From assembly GCA_964344305.1 (NCBI GenBank), contig CAYFMT010000001.1, forward strand, positions 1 through 64,000: a stretch of DNA of 64,000 bases, given 5' to 3'. A model generated the notes under the pieces. That model made no database searches. It had not been told where the DNA came from and saw only the letters and a program-made list of their open reading frames with translations. This document shows positions 25,745 through 34,147 of this stretch, in pieces (positions within the stretch are counted from its first letter, which is position 1; each line of letters begins with the position of its first letter). Made by a program: the position numbers and the translations under genes. Source of the stretch: JABMOV01 sp964344305 (GTDB taxonomy: Bacteria > Fidelibacterota > Marinisomatia > Marinisomatales > JABMOV01).

Positions 25745-27256
25745 CTACAGATTGTATATGGCTGAGAATTTTTCTTCCAGATAATCCATAAAGGGTCCCG
25801 CTGACAGAGGGGCACCTGTAAGGTTTACTATGAGTTCGGAAGCCGTCTGTCGGCGGCCAATTTTATGTACACGATTTTTCAGCCATTCCCGCAGGGGCAA
25901 AAGGTTTCCCTGTGAGATGTTGTCATTCAGGTCAGGCATCTCCTTGCAGGCCTGGTTCATAATAGGCACATTGTACAGGTTGCCCAGGGCATAGGTGGGG
26001 AAATACCCGAAACCACCAAAAGACCAGTGTACATCTTGAAGCACGCCATTGGCATCCTTGTCAGGTCGAATACCCAGGTACTCTTCCATTTTAGTGTTCC
26101 AAAGTTCAGGCAGTTCGGCAACCGGTGCGCCATCATTAATGATGTTTTTCTCCAGTTCGAATCGAAGCATGATATGAAGATTGTAAGTTGCTTCATCTGC
26201 GTCCACACGTATCAATGAAGGCGTGATGGTGTTAATGGCGCTGTACCAGCGCTCCACTGAGACCCCATCAAGGTTTTCTGGGAATACCTTCTGAAGTTTT
26301 GGATAGTAATGATCCCAGAAAGGACGACTTAATCCCACAAGGTTTTCCCAAAGCCTGGATTGACTTTCATGGATCCCAAATGATATGGCTTGACCAAAGG
26401 GCGTTCCATACCATTCCTGTTCTAATCCCTGCTCGTAAAGGGCATGGCCGCCTTCATGAACCGTGCTGGAAAACCCGGAAAGAAAATCATGGTCATCTAT
26501 CCGAGTTGTAATTCGAACATCCGTGGGATGAAAATCAATGGTAAAGGGGTGCGCAGATCGATCCTGGCGACCATGGTCCATATTGTACCCTATATCCTTG
26601 AGGATGGATAATCCAAAGGACCACTGCCTGTCAGCATCATACTTCTTCTTGAGAATCTGTTGATGCGTGTTCACATTTGAATCCTTGATCTTTTGTACAA
26701 GGGGGACGAGGCGGCTGCGCATGTCATCAAACAGTTCCGTCACTTTTTCTGATGTCATTCCCGGTTCATACTGGTCCAAAAGCGTGTCGTATGGTGTGTC
26801 CTTTTTACCCAGATATCCAATTTCTTTCTTTTTTAATGCAATGATTTTTTCAAGCCATGGTGCAAAGGAATTAAAATCATTGTTTTTCCTTGCCTCTGCC
26901 CAGACTTGCTGAGCCTTGGAGGTTGTTTTCGACAATTCCTCAACGTACTCACCAGGAAGGGCAGATGCCTTGAAATAATCTTTCCAAATTTCGAAAACAA
27001 ATCGTTGTTGTTCTTCTGATAGCTCTGCTGATGCTTTTCCGGTTTCAAGATTGACTACCTCACCAAGAGGTGCTTTTATTCCTTCACCCACAAACCGTTC
27101 ATGGGCCAGCGATTCCAGAAGAGCAATCTGCTCCGCCCTCGCGCTTCCACCTCCTGAAGGCATATACGTTTCCTGGTCCCAGTGCAACAGAGATGCGGCC
27201 CCGTGCAGATTGGCGATGGTCCGCAGTTCGTTCTTAAGCTGTTTGATGGCGTTCAT
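25745..27256 (-). CDS. M32 family carboxypeptidase (Taq-like)
   Basis: 503 residues from ATG 27256, chosen over the upstream ATG at 27274 because GGAG lies 5 bases before it. The zinc motif HEGGH is in STVHEGGHALYEQGL, and the M32 signatures DVRITTRID and GIHESQSRLWEN are present. M32 enzymes remove C-terminal residues from peptides, probably in the cytosol since there is no signal peptide. Third gene of a unit with phenylalanine hydroxylase and a TPR lipoprotein, starting 8 bases after the latter's stop. It fits peptide and amino-acid use. Confidence 0.95.
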   Translation of the reverse strand: MNAIKQLKNELRTIANLHGAASLLHWDQETYMPSGGGSARAEQIALLESLAHERFVGEGIKAPLGEVVNLETGKASAELSEEQQRFVFEIWKDYFKASALPGEYVEELSKTTSKAQQVWAEARKNNDFNSFAPWLEKIIALKKKEIGYLGKKDTPYDTLLDQYEPGMTSEKVTELFDDMRSRLVPLVQKIKDSNVNTHQQILKKKYDADRQWSFGLSILKDIGYNMDHGRQDRSAHPFTIDFHPTDVRITTRIDDHDFLSGFSSTVHEGGHALYEQGLEQEWYGTPFGQAISFGIHESQSRLWENLVGLSRPFWDHYYPKLQKVFPENLDGVSVERWYSAINTITPSLIRVDADEATYNLHIMLRFELEKNIINDGAPVAELPELWNTKMEEYLGIRPDKDANGVLQDVHWSFGGFGYFPTYALGNLYNVPIMNQACKEMPDLNDNISQGNLLPLREWLKNRVHKIGRRQTASELIVNLTGAPLSAGPFMDYLEEKFSAIYNL

Positions 27257-27264
27257 TAAATCTC

Positions 27265-27849
27265 CTATTTCCAAAATGATTCAAGTAATTGTTTTTCCTT
27301 CTGGGCTTTTTCCAGCGATGCAATAGCATCCGTATTCAATGCCTCCGGCAAGCCCAGTTCAATGGCTTTTGTGTACAATTCAATAATATTCGAAAAATCT
27401 TCATCATCCTTTTTAGCGTATCCCTTCGCCATCCAGTACATGGAGACAGCATCCTCCGGCTTAAGGTAGGATGCGCGGCTAAATTGCTCAATTGCGTCCC
27501 ATAGCTGGTTGGGGCTTCCCTTTTTGAAAAGCTTTAATCCCAGGGCCATTGCCCTTGTATATTGGACATCCTTGTTGGTTTTGTCAATAGACAGGGCCTC
27601 ATCCATCAAGCCAACAGCTTCTTCATAGTTTTGCAGGTCAATGGATTCCTGTGCCACGCGAATATAGGCAGTCATAACCTTATTCATTATTTCCGGTTTG
27701 TTTTGGGCTTGTTGAAGGATAGAGTCTTTTTTAGTGATAACGTAATCAGGCCTTGTCTCTACAAGGTCGGTCAAGGATGGTTTAATGGACACACAGGCCC
27801 AAACACCAACAAGAATGGGTAGTGCAAACGATAAGCGACGTTTAGGCAT
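27265..27849 (-). CDS. TPR lipoprotein
   Basis: 194 residues from ATG 27849; an upstream open frame to 27954 overlaps the hydroxylase gene and has no signal, so the later start is preferred. The N-terminus MPKRRLSFALPILVGVWACV is a short basic-hydrophobic signal ending at Cys19, a probable lipobox with an unusual Trp at -2. The rest is TPR-like (QNYEEAVGLMDEALSIDKTN, WDAIEQFSRASYLKPEDA). Its start overlaps the end of the hydroxylase gene by 8 bases. Role unknown; no clear tie to amino-acid catabolism. Confidence 0.75.
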   Translation of the reverse strand: MPKRRLSFALPILVGVWACVSIKPSLTDLVETRPDYVITKKDSILQQAQNKPEIMNKVMTAYIRVAQESIDLQNYEEAVGLMDEALSIDKTNKDVQYTRAMALGLKLFKKGSPNQLWDAIEQFSRASYLKPEDAVSMYWMAKGYAKKDDEDFSNIIELYTKAIELGLPEALNTDAIASLEKAQKEKQLLESFWK

Positions 27850-28783
27850 ACTTGCCATCAAATCGAAACAGGTCAATGTGATCATAGAAGGATTGATACA
27901 ATTCCTCCATGGATTCCACCACGTAGTAACGGTCCTGTATATCGCTGTAATCAAACCGGGTCATGGCGATTTCTTCTATGTCATAAGGTAAAAATGCTGA
28001 TCGGTCTGATTCTCCTTTTGCGCATCGTACCACATTGCGGGTTTCATCAAACGAAGAAATAATACCTGCACCATAAATCTCATACTTTATATCATTCGGT
28101 TTCCATCGAAAACGATCCGTGTCTCCGTTATTCTTTACAAGGCCAAACTCATAGGTCCACCAGGCAAAATTCTGAAGACGTTTCAAGTTGTGTGCAACTA
28201 GTTCAGGTCCCATGCCATTTTTATCCAATATCAACTCGTATCCCAATGCACCCATATCCGCCAGAAATTGTGCGTAATCCCTGTTCATCAGAAAGGGCAC
28301 ATGTCCCTGTACATCATGAAATATGTCGGGCTCGGGTGTATATCCTTCTTCGTTCTTGATGGACGCCCCGGAGTATTTTTCCTCAAATCTCGGAGATTGT
28401 CGGATAATATCCGTTACGGGAAACAGTCTGTTTGCGTTGCAGTGAAAAAACAATTCTTCATCCAGGAATCCTGCAACTGGAAGGAGTTTCCACCCCGTTG
28501 AATTGTGTATTAACGGTGATATATCGTCAAAAGAAGGAAATCTATCCCTGGGAATGGGCAGGGCTTTTAAGCCAAGGATATATTCGCGAGAAGCATACTG
28601 GTCAAGCTGCCTTTCCTGATTCTGGAATAACCCTGTCCAAATCTTATTCTCTAGATTGGTAATATCATCATACTCTTGTGGTTTCTGGTAATTGTCTTCC
28701 TTGCTGAATATTTTAATGCCCGAAACCGCGTTGGGAATCAGATTTGTAAACAGGTGGTCGTACTCTATAAACTGGTCCGTCAT
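27842..28783 (-). CDS. phhA: Phenylalanine 4-monooxygenase (aromatic amino acid hydroxylase)
   Basis: 313 residues, longer than most bacterial PhhA (about 260-300). The iron ligands are visible: both His of IFHDVQGHVPF and the Glu of WWTYEFGLVK. YGAGIISSFDET is another family signature. The enzyme uses a pterin, O2 and Fe(II) to turn phenylalanine into tyrosine; a tyrosine- or tryptophan-specific activity cannot be excluded. The need for O2 shows that the host meets oxygen, of note beside PFOR. No pterin recycling gene is nearby. First gene of a three-gene unit. No clear ribosome site precedes the ATG. Confidence 0.9.
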   Translation of the reverse strand: MTDQFIEYDHLFTNLIPNAVSGIKIFSKEDNYQKPQEYDDITNLENKIWTGLFQNQERQLDQYASREYILGLKALPIPRDRFPSFDDISPLIHNSTGWKLLPVAGFLDEELFFHCNANRLFPVTDIIRQSPRFEEKYSGASIKNEEGYTPEPDIFHDVQGHVPFLMNRDYAQFLADMGALGYELILDKNGMGPELVAHNLKRLQNFAWWTYEFGLVKNNGDTDRFRWKPNDIKYEIYGAGIISSFDETRNVVRCAKGESDRSAFLPYDIEEIAMTRFDYSDIQDRYYVVESMEELYQSFYDHIDLFRFDGKYA

Positions 28784-28843
28784 ATCGTCATGTATTTAAG
28801 CATGCAAATTACCAAGACTCTTTACCATTACCAAAGAGGGCAC

Positions 28844-28874
28844 AAAAAAAGTCCCGACACTTTCGTGTCGGGAC
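28844..28874 (-). terminator. Rho-independent terminator upstream of phhA (orphan)
   Basis: GTCCCGACAC, loop TTTC, GTGTCGGGAC; on the minus strand followed by seven T. No annotated minus-strand gene ends here: it lies 61 bases before the phhA start. It may be a leader attenuator or the end of a small RNA. An 18-codon frame (28828-28884) preceded by GGAG runs through it. Confidence 0.7.
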
Positions 28875-28958
28875 CGCTACACATCACTCTCCGTTTATAT
28901 GACACACTTGACTTAGCAAGACACGGTGGTAAACTAATAGCCAACGTTTGAAACCGTC

Positions 28959-28978
28959 AATACGTAGAACTACGTATT
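28959..28978. promoter_or_regulatory. Inverted repeat AATACGTAG-AA-CTACGTATT
   Basis: A perfect 9-bp inverted repeat with a 2-base centre, 71 bases before the LuxR-type response regulator. The tiny centre favours a dimeric protein-binding site over an RNA hairpin. Candidate operator for the regulator itself or for the divergent phhA unit. Confidence 0.4.
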
Positions 28979-29049
28979 TTTTGATGTTTTTTTTCGCAAA
29001 AAAGTTCTGGTAACTTTTCTTCGACGTTTTAATATCTATTAGTCGTAGA

Positions 29050-29682
29050 ATGATTAAAGTTTTTATTACCGAAGATCATACCATTGTCCGTGAAGGCATC
29101 ATGACGCTGTTGGCCCTTGATGATGATATTGAAGTTGTGGGGTGGGCTGATAATGGTGAATCCGCCCGCAAACAGATTGCCTTTTTAAACCCTGATGTTG
29201 CCCTGCTGGATATATCCATGCCAAAGCTAAACGGCATCCACCTAGCCCGCGCCTTGAGCAACGAGGTTCCTGATGTAAAAAAAATCATTCTGTCCATGTA
29301 TCCCAACCGGGAATATGTCCGACAATCCGTCATCACCGGATGCGATGGTTACCTGCTGAAATTTGCCGCTGCCGCCCAGCTCCGTGAAGCCATTCACACT
29401 GTGTATGGCGGCGAAACATTTTATTCTACCGATCTTCGAAACATGGTGGCAGAGATCATGGAAGACCCCTACATGACGACACGATTGATTCGGGAAGAAC
29501 TATCCGAACGAGAGAAAGAAGTGTTGAGATTAATTGCCAAGGGCTATACATCCAAGGATATTGGTGAAAGCCTGTCTATCAGCATTAGAACGGTTGAAAA
29601 GCATCGAGAAAATGTAAAAAGCAAACTGGATATCCATGATACCGCTGGGCTTGTGCATTACGCCGTTACCATGGGCATATAA
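29050..29682 (+). CDS. LuxR/NarL-family response regulator
   Basis: 210 residues. N-terminal receiver domain with the acidic pair in ITEDH, the phospho-acceptor Asp in DVALLDISMPKLNG (about residue 55) and Lys in LLKFAAAAQ. C-terminal LuxR-type HTH (LSEREKEVLRLIAKGYTSKD, then SISIRTVEKHRENVKSKL). It should bind DNA as a dimer when phosphorylated by a histidine kinase, but no kinase gene is in the window. It is monocistronic, divergent from phhA and convergent with the M1 peptidase gene, whose stop is two bases away. Targets unknown. Confidence 0.94.
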   Translation: MIKVFITEDHTIVREGIMTLLALDDDIEVVGWADNGESARKQIAFLNPDVALLDISMPKLNGIHLARALSNEVPDVKKIILSMYPNREYVRQSVITGCDGYLLKFAAAAQLREAIHTVYGGETFYSTDLRNMVAEIMEDPYMTTRLIREELSEREKEVLRLIAKGYTSKDIGESLSISIRTVEKHRENVKSKLDIHDTAGLVHYAVTMGI

Positions 29683-29684
29683 GT

Positions 29685-31391
29685 TTAGATCAATAATAGT
29701 AATACAAGCAAAAAAGAAACAAACCCGCCTCCCAGCAGCCAGATGTTTTTAGTGTCCGTTTCCTGATTGAAGAGCAACCAGTGATGCGGATCTAATTCTA
29801 TGTCTTTCGCTCCTTCAAAGCGGTATTCTTTTGGTTCGTCTGTTACAACGACCCTTTTCATTTTGTGCACGTCTCGTTCAAACCATTCAATTTCGACGGG
29901 CATCCTAAAGCCTTTTTCGTCCCAGTGAATAGTGACCGTTGTGACTGTACCTTCATTTTTCTTTTTAATGTTAAGTGTTGGAATGTCCTTGCTGTATAAA
30001 TACTGATCGTAAAACCATTGCAGATCGTCTGGGTACACCTCTTCCACCTTTTTAATGAAGTGGTCCGTTGTTATATGATTTAGTGGCAGGCTTTTCTCTC
30101 CCTGGACAAGAGTAAACAATAGCGTGTCCATTGCTTCTTTCCCCATCAGGTAGCGAAGCATGTGCAGAATATAAGCCCCCTTGAAATACGTATCTGATGT
30201 TGATACATCTTCCGTGGTTGAGTGAATTCCCGGGACGATGGGGCTGTCATTTTGAATTCTCGGTTTAACGGAAAGCGGGAAGAATTTCATGTATTCATCC
30301 CGACCAAAGTGGTCCTCAATATACATGCCTTCTGCATATATTGCCGTGCCCTCATGAAGCCAGTAATCGGACCAGTCATGTGCCGTAAGATAATTCCCCC
30401 ACCATTCGTGAGCCATTTCGTGAAACAATAAAAAATCATATCCCAGTGGTGTCTTGACGTAGTGATTGCCATAAGAGTTGATTGTTTGGTGTTCCATTCC
30501 AAGGTAATCCGTTTGAACCAGACCAAACTTTTCATCGATATACGGGTATTCACCAAAATGCTTTGCAAAAAAATGAAGCATGTCATTTGACTCGTCTACA
30601 AGCGCTTTTGCTCCTTCCATCCCTTCTTCAAGAACGTAATAAACAATCTCCATATCCTTTGTCCCACGGTAAATGTTTTTTACTTCATTGAACGCACCAA
30701 TATTCACTGTGACATTATAATTGTTCGTAGGGTAATGTGTTTTCCAATGATACGTGACCCAGCCAGGATATTCTTTTTTTGTCCATTGCAGGACGCCATT
30801 ACTCACCGCCATAAGGGGCTCTGGAACTGTAAAGTACATAGAAACACTATCGGGCTCATCTGAGGGATGGTCTTTACAGGGCCACCATATCTTTGCGCCT
30901 TCATCCTGACATGTAACACCAACCCAGGGATTTCCATATCGATCGCGGCTCCAGTTAAACCCACCATCCCACGGTGGGTTTTTTGCTTCCGGGGGTGTAC
31001 CGCTATATTGAATGCGTGCGCAAATGGATTGGTTGGGTTTTATCCCTGGTGGCAACTGAATCATAAGCTTGTGGTTTTTGTGATTAAACCTTGCCTCATG
31101 ATCGTCAATCCAGGCATTCTCAACATTGTATCGATCAATTAAATCAAGTTCCAATGACTTTAAAGTTGTATCCAAGATGGAAAAATATATATCCGTAAAT
31201 CCGGAAATAGACTCCTGATAGGGATCAATTTTCAGGTAAATCTCATAGAAGCCGACATCATATGCGCTCTGGTTGGCGCTAAGCTTTCCGCCTGAGATAT
31301 ACGAGTCGGCGCGGGACGAATATGCCGCCTGAATCATCAACAAGCTGATGATAATTCCGGGCAAGATTCTTTTTATGCGATTGTACTTCAC
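29685..31391 (-). CDS. M1 family metallopeptidase, membrane-anchored
   Basis: 568 residues, apparently from a GTG start. A signal peptide (RILPGIIISLLMIQAAYS) sends it across the inner membrane. The gluzincin motif HEMAHEWWGN and the third zinc ligand Glu in WLHEGTAIYAEG are present. The usual GAMEN exopeptidase motif is replaced by LGMEHQTI. The last 18 residues are a hydrophobic helix (WLLGGGFVSFLLVLLLLI) that should anchor it in a membrane. M1 enzymes are mostly aminopeptidases that trim N-terminal residues; this one lacks the long C-terminal helical domain of PepN-size members. Confidence 0.92.
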   Translation of the reverse strand: MKYNRIKRILPGIIISLLMIQAAYSSRADSYISGGKLSANQSAYDVGFYEIYLKIDPYQESISGFTDIYFSILDTTLKSLELDLIDRYNVENAWIDDHEARFNHKNHKLMIQLPPGIKPNQSICARIQYSGTPPEAKNPPWDGGFNWSRDRYGNPWVGVTCQDEGAKIWWPCKDHPSDEPDSVSMYFTVPEPLMAVSNGVLQWTKKEYPGWVTYHWKTHYPTNNYNVTVNIGAFNEVKNIYRGTKDMEIVYYVLEEGMEGAKALVDESNDMLHFFAKHFGEYPYIDEKFGLVQTDYLGMEHQTINSYGNHYVKTPLGYDFLLFHEMAHEWWGNYLTAHDWSDYWLHEGTAIYAEGMYIEDHFGRDEYMKFFPLSVKPRIQNDSPIVPGIHSTTEDVSTSDTYFKGAYILHMLRYLMGKEAMDTLLFTLVQGEKSLPLNHITTDHFIKKVEEVYPDDLQWFYDQYLYSKDIPTLNIKKKNEGTVTTVTIHWDEKGFRMPVEIEWFERDVHKMKRVVVTDEPKEYRFEGAKDIELDPHHWLLFNQETDTKNIWLLGGGFVSFLLVLLLLI

Positions 31392-31473
31392 AATGAAATT
31401 TAATGAGACCTCATTGTTGAGTTCTTTTTGTTTTTACCTGTCCGGGTGATATTGTTCAATTGTGAATGGTGAT

Positions 31474-31509
31474 AAAAAAGAAAGCCCTTTCGCGAAACGA
31501 CAGGGCTTT
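31474..31509 (-). terminator. Terminator-like hairpin upstream of the M1 gene (orphan)
   Basis: Arms AAAGCCCT and AGGGCTTT around a loop containing TTTCGCGAAA; on the minus strand followed by CTTTTTT. No minus-strand gene is recognised upstream of it, so a leader attenuator for the peptidase gene or the end of a small RNA is possible. Confidence 0.5.
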
Positions 31510-31659
31510 ATTAAGGGATTGTTGGAATTGGAGAGGTCGAAATTAACTCTCCTGACCATAGGTGTTTGTGATGAATTTCACTGGTTTTGTCTCGGAAGGA
31601 GAAATATTTTTCTCTCTTGTTGAAAATTGGCAAAGGTGAAGGATTTTCTTGATACTGGT

Positions 31660-31669
31660 TGTCTAGACA
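31660..31669. promoter_or_regulatory. Candidate GntR/NagR-DasR-type operator (dre-like)
   Basis: TGTCTAGACA, a perfect palindrome whose core GTCTAGAC equals the centre of the DasR dre consensus as I recall it (TGGTCTAGACCA). It lies 40 bases before pta, in the operon that encodes a GntR/UTRA regulator and NagB. Confidence 0.45.
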
Positions 31670-31708
31670 TGTTAACGTCTGTACATAAATAATGGAGAAA
31701 TTCTGGCA

Positions 31709-32695
31709 ATGACGATTGTGGACAGCTTTATAATAAAAGCACAAAAGACTCCTGCAAGAATAGTATACCCGGAGGGAACAGATCTTCGCGTATTAACAGC
31801 GGCCCGAAAAGCCCATGCGCTTGGAATTGCCCACCCCACCCTCATAGGCGATCATAATACCATATCAACTATCGCTGATAATAATAATATCTCTCTCGAT
31901 GGGCTCGAGATTGTAAACAGCAGAAACAGTTCCTCCCTTGAAACCTATGCCAGTGCTTATTCTCATAATCGCGAGTTGCGTGAATCCGTTGCCCTAAAGC
32001 TGGTCAAAAAACCTCTGTCCTTTGGTGGTATGATGGTGCGAGAAGGACACGCTGACGGAATGGTTGCTGGTGTCGCCACAGCCACATCCCTTGTGATACA
32101 ATCTGCTTCACTTACCGTTGGTTTACAGGCGGGTCTTTCAACCCCCAGCAGCTTTTTTATCATGGTTATACCCGAGTTTCTTGGAAAGAAAAATACTGTT
32201 TTCATCTTTGCCGACTCCGCTGTCAATGTTCAACCCACGGCCCGGCAATTGGCTGATATAGCCGTCGCTTCGGGAAAAAACGCCCAAACACTTCTAGGCA
32301 TCGAGCCAAGAATCGCTTTTCTCTCTTTTTCAACAAAGGGGTCCGCCTCTCACGCTGATGCCGAAAAAGTCATTGAAGCCCTATCCCTTGCGCGGGAAAT
32401 GGCTCCCGAGATTTCCATGGATGGCGAGCTCCAGCTCGATGCTGCGATTATTCCTTCCGTTGCAGAAAAAAAGGCTGAGAACAGTGGTGTTGCAGGAAAA
32501 GCAAATGTGCTGATTTTTCCAGACCTTGATGCTGGAAACATTGGGTATAAACTCGTCCAACGTATGGCAAATGCCATCGCTATTGGCCCAATTCTTCAGG
32601 GTTTCGCTCGGCCGGTCAACGACATGAGCCGAGGGGCGACCGTAGATGATCTTGTGGCCGTCACGGCTATTACATCCGTACAGGCAATGGGGTAA
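31709..32695 (+). CDS. pta: Phosphate acetyltransferase
   Basis: 328 residues, the short form without the DRTGG/CobB-like N-terminal part. Signatures: RIVYPEGTDLRVLTAA at the start, SFGGMMVREGHADGMVAG in the middle and DLDAGNIGYKLVQRMA with GPILQGFARPVNDMSRG at the end. Reaction: acetyl-CoA + Pi = acetyl phosphate + CoA. First gene of a six-gene plus-strand operon; ackA follows after 4 bases, giving the classic ATP-forming acetate pathway. Expression is probably linked to amino-sugar supply through the GntR-type gene of the same operon. Confidence 0.97.
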   Translation: MTIVDSFIIKAQKTPARIVYPEGTDLRVLTAARKAHALGIAHPTLIGDHNTISTIADNNNISLDGLEIVNSRNSSSLETYASAYSHNRELRESVALKLVKKPLSFGGMMVREGHADGMVAGVATATSLVIQSASLTVGLQAGLSTPSSFFIMVIPEFLGKKNTVFIFADSAVNVQPTARQLADIAVASGKNAQTLLGIEPRIAFLSFSTKGSASHADAEKVIEALSLAREMAPEISMDGELQLDAAIIPSVAEKKAENSGVAGKANVLIFPDLDAGNIGYKLVQRMANAIAIGPILQGFARPVNDMSRGATVDDLVAVTAITSVQAMG

Positions 32696-32699
32696 GACA

Positions 32700-33908
32700 T
32701 TGAAAACCCTTGTCTTCAATTGCGGTAGTTCTTCCATCAAGTTTAAGCTGTTTTCTATGCCCGATGAAGTGATTCTGGCCGACGGGTCTATACAGCGCGT
32801 TGGAAGCAAGCATGCACACGCTTCCCTTTCGAGCACAAACGGGAAACAGGCTTTTACTGGTCCAATTATGGATTATTCATCAGGTTTTTCCATTATTAAA
32901 TCTATGCTAATCGACCCGGCGAAAGGCCCCCTTGACTCTTTGGAAAACGTCGGCGCTTGCGGCCATCGCGTGGTTCATGGGGGCGAGTCTTATACCGGAT
33001 CCATGGAAGTCAACGACGCGCTTCAGAAAGGAATTGAATCTGTTTTTGAGCTGGCTCCTTTGCACAACCCACCCAACCTGACAGGAATTCAGCAGGCCTC
33101 TCTCATGCTTGGGGCAATTCCACAGATCGCATGCTTCGATACAGCCTTTCATCATACACTCCCGGAAAAAGCGTTTCGTTATGCATTACCGGAAAGTCTG
33201 TACACTAAATATAAAATCCGTCGTTATGGCTTTCATGGCATATCACACCGATTTGTAGCAAGAAGAGCCGCGAAAATGCTCGGAAGAGATAAGTATGACA
33301 TTAATGTGATATCCTGTCATCTCGGGAATGGCAGCTCTCTGGCTGCCATTTTAAACGGACATTCAGTGGATACCAGCATGGGACTCACACCCCTTGAGGG
33401 CCTTGTGATGGGCACTCGCAGCGGGGACATTGATCCTGGAATACTTTTTTTCCTCCACAGAAAAGGATATGATACGGACGCCTTGGACAGCCTTTTAAAC
33501 AAAGAATCTGGTTTGTTGGGTGTGTCCGGTTTATCAAACGATGTGCGAGACCTTGAGGAAAAGTCCCTTGGCGGAAATGAAAAGGCCAGGCTTGCGCTCG
33601 ACCTTTTTGCCTATCGCATAAAAAAATACATTGGTGCCTATATGGCTGTATTGAATCGTGTGGACGGAATCATCTTCACAGGCGGCATAGGCGAAAATGG
33701 GGTGGAAATGCGTTCCCGAATTTTATCCGAAATGGGGTCGCTTGGCATAGAACTGGATCCAATAAAGAATGAAAGGATGCTTGGGGTTGAGGGTTCGATC
33801 CATGCAACCAGCTCGAGTATTAATATTTTTGTTATTCCAACGGACGAGGAGCTGGCCATTGCCCGGGACACCTATCAACTGACAAAAAACAAGCAGAGGA
33901 AACAATGA
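32700..33908 (+). CDS. ackA: Acetate kinase
   Basis: 402 residues, normal length, from a TTG start at 32700; the conserved N-terminus KTLVFNCGSSSIKFKLF follows at once, and the upstream ATG at 32646 lies inside pta and would add 18 foreign residues. The ASKHA motifs are complete: NCGSSS, VVHGGE, FDTAFHHTLPE, YGFHGISHRFV, SCHLGNGSSLAA, GLTPLEGLVMGTRSGDIDP and FTGGIGENG. It makes ATP and acetate from acetyl phosphate, or the reverse. Its stop overlaps the ACP start by four bases (ATGA), so translation of the two is probably coupled. Confidence 0.97.
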   Translation: MKTLVFNCGSSSIKFKLFSMPDEVILADGSIQRVGSKHAHASLSSTNGKQAFTGPIMDYSSGFSIIKSMLIDPAKGPLDSLENVGACGHRVVHGGESYTGSMEVNDALQKGIESVFELAPLHNPPNLTGIQQASLMLGAIPQIACFDTAFHHTLPEKAFRYALPESLYTKYKIRRYGFHGISHRFVARRAAKMLGRDKYDINVISCHLGNGSSLAAILNGHSVDTSMGLTPLEGLVMGTRSGDIDPGILFFLHRKGYDTDALDSLLNKESGLLGVSGLSNDVRDLEEKSLGGNEKARLALDLFAYRIKKYIGAYMAVLNRVDGIIFTGGIGENGVEMRSRILSEMGSLGIELDPIKNERMLGVEGSIHATSSSINIFVIPTDEELAIARDTYQLTKNKQRKQ

Positions 33909-34147
33909 GCACTTTTGAAAGAATAAAAACGGTTGTAGCTGACTTATTAAAAATAGACGCCAGTCGCATTCAGAACGACTCCAGGTTTGTTGAAGACCTT
34001 GGGGCAGATTCAATGCAATCCATTGAGCTGGTTGCCTCCTTCGAAGAAGAGTTTGATATTGAAATGGACGAAGATGCAGCGCTGGCGGTGAAAACTGTCG
34101 GGGATGCTGTTTCGTTTATTGACAACGTTATCAAGGAAATGCAATAG
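33905..34147 (+). CDS. Acyl carrier protein
   Basis: 80 residues, acidic. The phosphopantetheine site is in EDLGADSMQSIELV (Ser38): DSM instead of the usual DSL. The helix after it, FEEEFDIEMDEDAA, is typical of type II fatty-acid ACPs. Its position is odd: it is fused by overlap to ackA and abuts the GntR-type regulator, with no fatty-acid genes near. It may be a second, specialised ACP or the only one in the genome; this window cannot tell. Confidence 0.92.
   Translation: MSTFERIKTVVADLLKIDASRIQNDSRFVEDLGADSMQSIELVASFEEEFDIEMDEDAALAVKTVGDAVSFIDNVIKEMQ

Larger units (their letters stand above)
31392..31708. other. Divergent intergenic region before pta
   Basis: 317 bases between the M1 peptidase (-) and pta (+). 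It holds a minus-strand terminator-like hairpin (31474-31509), a GTCTAGAC palindrome (31660-31669) and the pta ribosome site GGAG (31694-31697). A 77-codon minus frame (31511-31744) overlaps pta and has no recognisable protein character; I do not call it. Confidence 0.6.

Noticed and set aside
31511..31744. 77-codon minus-strand frame that ends at a terminator
   Set aside because: It overlaps the start of pta, has no family-like sequence and no ribosome site that I can see; an RNA is a better guess than a protein.
32646..32699. ATG 54 bases upstream as the ackA start
   Set aside because: It lies inside pta and adds 18 residues foreign to acetate kinase; the TTG at 32700 gives the exact family N-terminus.
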